From JAZDPK01 sp043797615 (GTDB lineage Bacteria > Patescibacteriota > Patescibacteriia > UBA11705 > JABHMO01), in NCBI GenBank assembly GCA_043797615.1, contig JAZDPK010000013.1, forward strand, positions 1 through 11,294: a stretch of 11,294 nt of DNA, read 5' to 3'. The notes under the pieces are model-generated. The model ran no database searches and was not told the origin of the DNA. It was given only the letters and a program-made list of their open reading frames with translations. The position numbers and the translations under genes were made by a program. Of the stretch, positions 5,325-11,294 are shown one piece after another (position 1 is the first letter of the stretch; each line of letters begins with the position of its first letter).

Positions 5325-5351
5325 CATGCCCAAAAAAAGATTTAATTAATT

Positions 5352-8300
5352 ATGAAAAAAGCTTTTACACTGGGTGTGGTTTTAATGACGCTGGTGTGGA
5401 GCATGGGTATTGCGGCTTTCGTTCCGGTCGCGTCCGCTGCCACTTTGGTGGCCGGCGATCTGATCAAAGGCAGCGGCCCGGCAGTATATTTCTACGCTGC
5501 CGACGGCAAGCGCTATACCTTTCCCACGGAATCAATTTACAAGAGCTGGTTCTCGAATTTCAGCGGCATCAAAACCATCACTGACACTGAATTGGCCAAC
5601 ATTTCATTGGCGAGCCAAAACATTGTCATGCGACCAGGCACGAATTTAATAAAGATCAGCTCAATCCCGAAAGTTTTCGCGGTTGAATTGAATGGAAAAT
5701 TGGCTTGGATCAAGGATGAAGCCACGGCGATCAAACTTTACGGCGCAGATTGGGCCAAAAAGATCGCCATTGTTCCGGACGGCTTCTGGGGAAACTATTC
5801 CGACACCGGAAAAACATTGGACGGCACGGCGTATCCGGCCGGACAATTGGTCAAGTTCTCCGGCAGCAATGACATTTATTATGTCAACACCGACGGAACA
5901 AAGAGCTTGGTTTCCACTGATGCAACGTTCGCGGCCAACGGCTGGAAGACAGCCGATGTGATCAGCGCTCCGGCGACCATCACCATGTCGACCGGCACGG
6001 CCATTTCCAGCACCTTGTACAATGACGTTTCGCAAGGCGGCGGCACTGGCACGGGCTCAACCCTCGTGACAGGCGGAACAGTCAGCGTCAGCTTGGCGTC
6101 TGACAATCCGGCAGCGGCTTACATCATCGCCGATGCATCTACGAACAGCTCCGAATACCTGAAGTCGGTTTTCAAAGCGACTTTGACCGCTTCGGCGTCA
6201 ACGGAAGTCGACTCGATCGCTTTCACGAGAAGCGGCATTTCCGCCAACGCGGATTTTGCCAACTTGTATTTATATGACGGCGACACTTTGATCTCCGACG
6301 CTTACTCGCTGTCGGGCAATGTGTTCACCTTCAACAAGAATTTCATCGTTACCGGCTCAAAGACATTGACTTTGAAAGTGGATTTGGCCACCGGCACTTC
6401 CGCTTCGAAGAACTTCGCGTTCTCCCTGGCTGACGTCAATGCGGTGAAATTGGTCAGCGGCACGGTTTCGGGCGCGTTCCCGATTTCCAGCAACACTTTT
6501 GTCACCTCTTCGGTCACTGACCTGGGCCAATTGAAAGTCACCTCGGTAAACGGCACGCCGGGATCTTCCGTCGAAGCCGGACAAGTGGCGCAAACTCTGT
6601 TTAAATTCACATTGGAAGGCAATGATCAGAAATTGAATGTCACAAAGTTGGCTTTCACGGCGATCGGCACGATTGAGACGAGCTCTTTGGCGAATTTGTA
6701 TCTTTACGACGGCACGCAGAAATTGGGCAGCACTGTCGCGGCCCTCGACGCCAGCAAGAAAGTCGTTTTCAACTTGTCCACGCCTTATGTGATCGACCGC
6801 GAGACCAAGACTCTTTATCTCAAGGGCGATATCAACACCGGCACCGGCCGAAATTTCTATTTTGAAGTGGAAAATCCGTATGACATCACGGTTTACGACA
6901 CCGGCTACAATGTGTACGTGAAGCCGTATGAAACATCGGACACCACGCCGGACACCTGGACGATCGTGAAGAACACGACCACGTCCACGATCGGCACCGG
7001 TTCCATCACGATCAGCAAAGACACGGTCAAAGCTCCTTCCGGCAATATCGCGAAAGGCGCGACCAACAAGACCATCGGCGTGTGGAAGCTCAAGGCCACA
7101 GGCGAAGACATCAAGGTTACCAGCTTGACGGTGAACATGACGGTTACCGCGGGCTGGGGAACCAGCGATTTGGACAACGCCCGCTTGTATTACGACGGTT
7201 CGCAAGTCGGCACGACCAAGGATCTTGACACCAACGGCGCGACGGCCACGGGCACGGAATTCAGCCTTGGCAGCTCGGTCATTGTTCCGTCCGGAGTGGA
7301 GAAAGAGTTGAAGCTTGTCGCCGACATCCGCAAGGGCGACGGCACGGCTTTGACCAACGCTTGGACTTTGCAAGCCGATCTGGCGGCCGGATCAAGCAAC
7401 TACATGAGAATGTCAACCGGCACGAGCGACAGCACGGGCGCGTCGACCGGCAATCAGTTGACGATCGCGACTCCGACGCTCACGACGACGAAGAACAGCA
7501 GCTTCTCCAACCAAACCGCCTTGATCATGGGTTCTCAAAAAGTGAGAATCGGATCCTGGCTCATCACGGCCGGAGCGGCGGAAGATGTTAATTTGACGAG
7601 CGTGACAATCAACGATGACGGCGCAAAGGGCATTGGCTCGGCGTTCCAGAACATCGCGTTGTACTACGGAGCGACCCAGGTGGGTTCGACCGTGGCCAGC
7701 CCGAGTTCGACTAACGCCGCTTCAAACAGCTTTGATTTCTCGAATCCGGTGAAGATTGCGGCCGGACAGTCGGTGCAGGTTGATTTGTACGGCGACGTGA
7801 AAACCGGCACGGCTGCGGATCTGTGGACAGACGCCGATGAAATCGCGATTACCGCGGCTTCAGGCACGTCACTCGACACGAATTCAACGGTTTCCGATTC
7901 AACCGGCGCTGTTGGTCAAGCATTGACCTTGGCGTCCGCCGGCACATTGACGATCGCCACGGCTTCAACGCCGATCGATCCGATTTCGACCTATTTGGTC
8001 GCGGGCAAATTGAATCAGAACGTCGGAACTTGGAAGTACTCGGCCAGCAATTCGGAAGACATCAAAGTCTATCGAATAGTTGTTACTGAATACGGCACGG
8101 ACGATCTGCCTGGCAATGTCCAGAATTTGAAGCTGTATGTTGACGGCGTGCAGGCCGGCTCAACCGTCCCGTCGCTTATCAACGATACGGCCAACACCGC
8201 CACTTTTGAGAGCTCGACCGCATTGTTCACCATCACGAAGAACAGCTACAAGTATGTTTACTTGAAAGCTGATCTGACGGGCGCGGAAGACGGTTCGTTC

Positions 8301-8945
8301 TCAACCGACGCTAGCGATCTGCGCTTCAGCGTGGCCAACGTTGCAACGCAAACCGCGTCAACCGCTGTTTCAGCCAAGGGCGCGATGTCAAGCGTCTATG
8401 TTACCGGTGCGGCGGGCGCCACATACGGCAGCAACGGCGTTCACAAGTACGTGAAGTCAAAACCGACATTCACCAAGGTCAATCCGGCTTCAACCTCTTT
8501 GACGCCTGGCACGATGGAAGTTTTGAGATTCAAGATTGCGGCTGACGCCGGCGCCGACGTGGTGTTTGACGGCACGAACCACAATATCAAGCTTACCGTG
8601 ACTTCAACCAGCACTGGCACTGCCGCTGACAAGACGTTCACTCTGTGGGACGCTGACAATACCAGCACGGCTTTGCAGACGATCACCACGGCTGACGTTG
8701 ACACGGCCAGCACGATCAACTTCAACGCGTTTACTCTGACTGTTCCGGCCGGCAGCGAAAAGACGGTCTACATCAAAGGAGACTTGTCCATATTCAGCAC
8801 GGCGGGCAACTCGTTCGAAGTCGACGTCAACAACGCGGCCGCGGATTTCAGCTGGAGCGACAGCGTTACCAGCGCGGACATCACCAATGCCAATTTTTCC
8901 GGCATCGGCCTGCCGTTGTATGGTTCGAATTTCGTCAAGCCATAA
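5352..8945 (+). CDS. Large secreted S-layer-like protein of repeated beta modules
   Basis: 1197 residues. A Sec signal peptide (1-29, cut after VASA) shows export. Residues 31-205 hold three related units (about 35-97, 98-165, 166-218) with the pattern 'L-I/V-K ... V-Y/F ... G ... W/F', including LIKISSIPKVFAVELNGKLA. The same module ends the last protein of the window. A Gly/Thr linker (about 223-238) precedes six Ig-like beta modules of about 145-170 residues (about 240-385, 386-545, 546-705, 706-862, 863-1030, 1036-1197). Each carries a turn such as LYLYDG (305, 449), LYYDG (612) or LYVDG (928) and later a strand pair such as LYLKGDINTG (488-497) or VYIKGDLS (1139-1146). Composition is rich in Thr, Ser, Ala, Gly and Asp with no cysteine, normal for S-layer or adhesin-like proteins. 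Standard SLH motifs are absent, so it is called S-layer-like by inference. It is monocistronic and ends at a strong terminator. Confidence 0.85.
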   Translation: MKKAFTLGVVLMTLVWSMGIAAFVPVASAATLVAGDLIKGSGPAVYFYAADGKRYTFPTESIYKSWFSNFSGIKTITDTELANISLASQNIVMRPGTNLIKISSIPKVFAVELNGKLAWIKDEATAIKLYGADWAKKIAIVPDGFWGNYSDTGKTLDGTAYPAGQLVKFSGSNDIYYVNTDGTKSLVSTDATFAANGWKTADVISAPATITMSTGTAISSTLYNDVSQGGGTGTGSTLVTGGTVSVSLASDNPAAAYIIADASTNSSEYLKSVFKATLTASASTEVDSIAFTRSGISANADFANLYLYDGDTLISDAYSLSGNVFTFNKNFIVTGSKTLTLKVDLATGTSASKNFAFSLADVNAVKLVSGTVSGAFPISSNTFVTSSVTDLGQLKVTSVNGTPGSSVEAGQVAQTLFKFTLEGNDQKLNVTKLAFTAIGTIETSSLANLYLYDGTQKLGSTVAALDASKKVVFNLSTPYVIDRETKTLYLKGDINTGTGRNFYFEVENPYDITVYDTGYNVYVKPYETSDTTPDTWTIVKNTTTSTIGTGSITISKDTVKAPSGNIAKGATNKTIGVWKLKATGEDIKVTSLTVNMTVTAGWGTSDLDNARLYYDGSQVGTTKDLDTNGATATGTEFSLGSSVIVPSGVEKELKLVADIRKGDGTALTNAWTLQADLAAGSSNYMRMSTGTSDSTGASTGNQLTIATPTLTTTKNSSFSNQTALIMGSQKVRIGSWLITAGAAEDVNLTSVTINDDGAKGIGSAFQNIALYYGATQVGSTVASPSSTNAASNSFDFSNPVKIAAGQSVQVDLYGDVKTGTAADLWTDADEIAITAASGTSLDTNSTVSDSTGAVGQALTLASAGTLTIATASTPIDPISTYLVAGKLNQNVGTWKYSASNSEDIKVYRIVVTEYGTDDLPGNVQNLKLYVDGVQAGSTVPSLINDTANTATFESSTALFTITKNSYKYVYLKADLTGAEDGSFSTDASDLRFSVANVATQTASTAVSAKGAMSSVYVTGAAGATYGSNGVHKYVKSKPTFTKVNPASTSLTPGTMEVLRFKIAADAGADVVFDGTNHNIKLTVTSTSTGTAADKTFTLWDADNTSTALQTITTADVDTASTINFNAFTLTVPAGSEKTVYIKGDLSIFSTAGNSFEVDVNNAAADFSWSDSVTSADITNANFSGIGLPLYGSNFVKP

Positions 8946-8978
8946 TGATTTATCCGGTTTGATATAGTTGCTATAGAA

Positions 8979-9015
8979 AACACCCCCCTGCTTGCGAGCG
9001 GGGGGTTGTTTTTTT
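8979..9015 (+). terminator. Strong terminator after the S-layer-like gene
   Basis: CCCCCC (8983-8988) pairs with GGGGGG (9000-9005), continued by GCT/AGC (8990-8992 with 8997-8999) around a TGCG loop with one bulged T. A T-rich tract TTGTTTTTTT (9006-9015) follows. It lies 34 bp after the stop codon. Confidence 0.92.
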
Positions 9016-9034
9016 CCAAAAATATATTTATAAT
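9006..9034 (+). promoter_or_regulatory. Promoter of the TPR/secreted-protein operon, overlapping the terminator
   Basis: -35 TTGTTT (9006-9011), 17 bp spacer, perfect -10 TATAAT (9029-9034). The -35 box is made from the terminator U-tract. Expected start is near 9041, leader about 65 nt. Confidence 0.65.
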
Positions 9035-9064
9035 GAAGACAGGGCAGGCATTTATTATTGATTC

Positions 9065-9095
9065 GCGGGCAGAATGATCTTCCGCCCTTGCCCGC
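9065..9095 (+). other. Leader hairpin just before the TPR gene
   Basis: GCGGGCA (9065-9071) is perfectly complementary to TGCCCGC (9089-9095), a 7 bp stem with a 17-base loop that ends 10 bp before the ATG. It may affect translation start; there is no Shine-Dalgarno sequence to mask. Confidence 0.4.
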
Positions 9096-9105
9096 CTCAT
9101 TATCT

Positions 9106-9798
9106 ATGAAGAAAAAAATCATCATCTTGATTATCGCTTCCGCGGCCTTGGCCGCTGTCGGCCTGGGCTATCGTTTTTATGAAAATTTTTTAATTGAGAC
9201 GAGAATCGGAAACTATGAATATTGCCTCAAGCTGGCGCGAGATTTTCCCGACCGGAAAGCCGAGATCGTTGCCCAATGCGAAAAAGAAGCATCCATTGCC
9301 AGGCAGCCGGACGACTATCACAATTATGTGAATATACCGCTCGGCTGGAAAAACCTTGGCGAGCAGACAGAATCCGATGTTTTCATCAAGCGGGCGATTG
9401 TGATTTACCTGATCGCTTTTGATAAATTCGACGCCAAATACCTGACAAGCTGGAATCTGGCCCAGCTTTATGCCCAGCTCGGCGACCTGAAAAGCGCGGA
9501 GCAATATTTTCTGGCGGCGATTGAAAACAATAATCTGGAAAGCGAGCCGTATCTGGCAACGGCCGAGTTTTACCGCTACAAATTGAAAAAGAGCGCGGAA
9601 TTCCTGATTGGTTTTTACGAGCGGGCGCTGAAGGCGGTAACGATCGATCCGGATGTGATCCTCGACGATTATGGCCGGTACCTGTGCGACATCGGCGAAT
9701 ATGCGTCGGCCTTGAAGCAATATGAAAAATTGGCCGCCAGGCGGCCGGGCAGCTTTAGCGTGATCATCAGCGATCTAAAGGAAAAAATAAAAGAATAA
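9106..9798 (+). CDS. Membrane-anchored TPR protein
   Basis: 230 residues. An N-terminal membrane helix (about 4-22, after KKK) anchors the protein, with the rest probably outside the cytoplasm. Tetratricopeptide-like helical pairs cover about 75-215. The clearest is WNLAQLYAQLGDLKSAEQYF (116-135), and others start near 147 and 185 (YGRYLCDIGEYASALKQYEK, 189-208). TPRs usually hold protein partners, so a scaffold role in envelope assembly is inferred. The frame extends upstream to a TTG at 9058, but that would place a charged stretch before the membrane helix, so ATG 9106 is preferred. The next gene starts 20 bp after the stop, so the two are very likely co-transcribed and may act together. 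Confidence 0.82.
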   Translation: MKKKIIILIIASAALAAVGLGYRFYENFLIETRIGNYEYCLKLARDFPDRKAEIVAQCEKEASIARQPDDYHNYVNIPLGWKNLGEQTESDVFIKRAIVIYLIAFDKFDAKYLTSWNLAQLYAQLGDLKSAEQYFLAAIENNNLESEPYLATAEFYRYKLKKSAEFLIGFYERALKAVTIDPDVILDDYGRYLCDIGEYASALKQYEKLAARRPGSFSVIISDLKEKIKE

Positions 9799-9818
9799 AA
9801 AGACAATTAAAAATTACT

Positions 9819-11114
9819 ATGAAAAAATCTATCGTTGCGGGTTTCTTGATTTTGCTGTTCGCGCCGGTTTGGGCGAGCGCCGGAGCGTTGCCGATAGCCG
9901 TCCAGGAAATAGCGGACAGCTTTGTCTATAATGACGCGTTTGACGCCCTGATTTTTGATTTTACATTAACTAGTCCGGGCGCGGACACACTTAATGCGTT
10001 GACGCTGACGAATGCCGGATACTATCAGAATATCGGATTTAAAAACATGTGCTTATACCAGGATGCGGGCCGGGCCGGCTTTCAAGGCTGGGGCGAGGAC
10101 AAAGCGCTTGGTTGCGGCGCGTGGGACGGAGCGAATAATTATTGGTATTGGGACAATTTGAACGTGCCTTTGAACAGCGCCGGCGCGAGATTGTTCGCCG
10201 CGTCGGACACTGATCAGCTTTCCACGGTCGCGAAATATTTCCAGATCGGCGTTCCGGAATTGAAAGATGCGGATGGCGACGGCAAATTCGCGCTCGGCGA
10301 CGCCGGCTTTTTCACGGCCGGCAAAAATAACGGGCCGGAGAGTTTTGTCGGCAATGCCGGCATGAAATACTTGAAATATTTTTACGGCGATATGCTGGCG
10401 CCGAAAGCGATTTTTTCCAATCTGACCGAAGGGCAGGAGATCGAAGACAGCGCTTATCTGATTTCCGGGGAAGCGAAAGACAGCGGTCCGATCGGCCTGG
10501 CGTGGGTTAAGCTAGTTATCGACGGCGCTACGTATAGCATTGAAACGTCCGACAGCTACGCGCACTGGACGTACAATTGGAGAAATATCGCGCCCGGCGC
10601 GCATATCCTGAAGATTCAAGCGAGCGACAATAATAATAATCTTTTTGAAAGCGCCGCTGTTTCGGCCGCGGTGAAAGCCAAGGCGCCGGTTGTCGAGACG
10701 CCGGCAACGGCGACTACGGCCAGCGCGAGTGTTGATTACACAAGCGGCCGGTGGGTGAAGACGGCCGCCGACTCGTCGGTCTATTTTCTCGACAGTGATA
10801 ATGTCAGGCACGCATATCCGGTTCTCGCGGTGTGGCAGAGTTATTTTGGCGATGATTTTTCCCGCGTCCAAACGATCGGCGCGGATGCGATGGCGGCTTA
10901 TTCGCTCGGCAAAAACGTTCCGTTCAAAACCGGCACGCTCATCAAGATTCCGTCCGTGCCAAAGGTTTACAAAGTGGAAAGCGGAACGATCCGCTGGATT
11001 ACGACGGAAGCCAGCGCGAAAAGTTTGTTCGGCGACAACTGGGCGAGTGGCATTAAAAGTTTACCGGAATCTTTTTTCGGCGATTACGCGGCGGGAAGCG
11101 ATATCAGTCAGTAA
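9819..11114 (+). CDS. Secreted surface protein with EF-hand-like loop, Ig-like domain and C-terminal surface module
   Basis: 431 residues. Signal peptide at 1-21 (cut near ASA). An N-terminal beta domain (about 25-140) contains LIFDFTLTSPGADTLNALTL and a KNMCLYQD turn, resembling a divergent copy of the modules of the S-layer-like protein. DADGDGKFALGD (150-161) fits a 12-residue EF-hand/dockerin-type calcium loop with Asp at positions 1, 3, 5 and 12. An Ig-like domain (about 193-285) has the strand pattern of bacterial Ig repeats (...VKLVIDGATYS...GAHILKIQASD). After a Pro/Ala/Thr linker (286-305), two surface-module units (about 308-372 and 373-425) follow, with LIKIPSVPKVYKVESGTIRW and a FFGDY end. 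The module sits C-terminal here but N-terminal in the S-layer-like protein. The gene is second in an operon with the TPR protein. No terminator was found before the repeats at 11121. Confidence 0.83.
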   Translation: MKKSIVAGFLILLFAPVWASAGALPIAVQEIADSFVYNDAFDALIFDFTLTSPGADTLNALTLTNAGYYQNIGFKNMCLYQDAGRAGFQGWGEDKALGCGAWDGANNYWYWDNLNVPLNSAGARLFAASDTDQLSTVAKYFQIGVPELKDADGDGKFALGDAGFFTAGKNNGPESFVGNAGMKYLKYFYGDMLAPKAIFSNLTEGQEIEDSAYLISGEAKDSGPIGLAWVKLVIDGATYSIETSDSYAHWTYNWRNIAPGAHILKIQASDNNNNLFESAAVSAAVKAKAPVVETPATATTASASVDYTSGRWVKTAADSSVYFLDSDNVRHAYPVLAVWQSYFGDDFSRVQTIGADAMAAYSLGKNVPFKTGTLIKIPSVPKVYKVESGTIRWITTEASAKSLFGDNWASGIKSLPESFFGDYAAGSDISQ

Positions 11115-11120
11115 TTTAGG

Positions 11121-11273
11121 CTTGATAGAAGATTGCTTCGTCCGCTTCGCTCCCTCGCAATAAAGTTATCCCTTGATAGAAGATTGCTTCGTCCGCTTCG
11201 CTCCCTCGCAATAAAGTTATCCCTTGATAGAAGATTGCTTCGGCCGCTTCGCTCCCTCGCAATAAAGTTATCC
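11121..11273. repeat. Three tandem 51 bp repeats carrying a REP-like palindrome
   Basis: Copies start at 11121, 11172 and 11223. The first two are identical; the third differs by one base (T to G in the CGTCCGC part). Each holds GAAGATTGCTTCG...CTCGCAATAA, whose arms ATTGC and GCAAT match the single element at 5091-5126. The array starts 6 bp after the last gene; the remaining bases to 11294 show nothing recognisable. Confidence 0.92.
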
Positions 11274-11294
11274 AAAGCAGATAAAAACTTGTCG

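Noticed and set aside
5321..5348. TTGACA with TAATTA at 16 bp as promoter of the S-layer-like gene
   Set aside because: The predicted transcript start would fall after the ATG at 5352, and the -10 match is poor.
6357..7373. 338-residue reverse ORF inside the S-layer-like gene
   Set aside because: Arg- and Val-rich shadow of a GC-rich repetitive coding sequence; no sensible domains or start context.
9058..9105. TTG start of the TPR protein
   Set aside because: It covers a leader hairpin and places charged residues before a normal N-terminal membrane helix beginning at ATG 9106.
8604..9125. Reverse ORF across the end of the S-layer-like gene
   Set aside because: It runs through the strong terminator and promoter at 8979-9034 and is a shadow in its other part.
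11121..11273. CRISPR array
   Set aside because: The whole 51 bp unit repeats, with no variable spacers, and no cas genes are present.
1..11294. Alternative genetic code with TGA as sense codon
   Set aside because: TGA ends the partial gene and the glycosyltransferase at sensible places and none lies inside the recognised genes.

Overview
The window looks like chromosomal DNA of a Candidate Phyla Radiation (Patescibacteria, Parcubacteria-like) bacterium. The taxonomic inference rests on four things: a very large secreted protein of repeated beta-rich modules; a surface module of the 'LIKI.S.PKVY.VE.G' type that I associate with this group; an ECF sigma factor paired with a DUF5667-type membrane protein; and short AT-rich spacers in which no gene has a convincing Shine-Dalgarno sequence. 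TGA is used as a stop (79-81, 2278-2280), so the code is the standard bacterial one. No mobile element, CRISPR array, rRNA or tRNA was seen.

Layout. 1-81 is the tail of an unknown forward gene, followed by a strong terminator. A reverse-strand lipoprotein (167-829) and a forward GT4 glycosyltransferase (1114-2280) are divergent and share a spacer with back-to-back sigma-70-type promoters, both with 17 bp spacing. The glycosyltransferase converges on a small HTH protein gene (2431-2754, reverse), with a bidirectional terminator between them. The 434 bp spacer 2755-3188 has no gene but is rich in signals: a TTGACA/TATACT promoter and a 28 bp palindrome in the leader of the HTH gene, a forward sigma-70 promoter, and a TGTAAC-N16-CGTC element of the ECF type ending 7 bp before the sigma factor start codon.

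The ECF sigma factor (3189-3740) and the DUF5667-like membrane protein (3856-4977) form a candidate sigma/anti-sigma pair. Next comes a 374 bp spacer holding fourteen phased 8 bp repeats, a REP-like palindrome and a possible structured RNA leader. The 1197-residue S-layer-like protein (5352-8945) follows and ends at a strong terminator whose U-tract also carries the -35 box of the next promoter. A TPR membrane protein (9106-9798) and a secreted protein (9819-11114) form a two-gene operon. The latter carries an EF-hand-like loop, an Ig-like domain and, at its C-terminus, the same surface module that sits at the N-terminus of the S-layer-like protein. Three 51 bp tandem repeats containing the REP-like palindrome close the window.

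Working hypothesis (inference): this is a cell-envelope locus. The sigma/anti-sigma pair may sense envelope state and tune surface-layer genes, the two secreted proteins share an attachment or assembly module, and the glycosyltransferase and lipoprotein contribute to the envelope. The main unexplained theme is that most long spacers carry their own distinct degenerate short tandem-word array.
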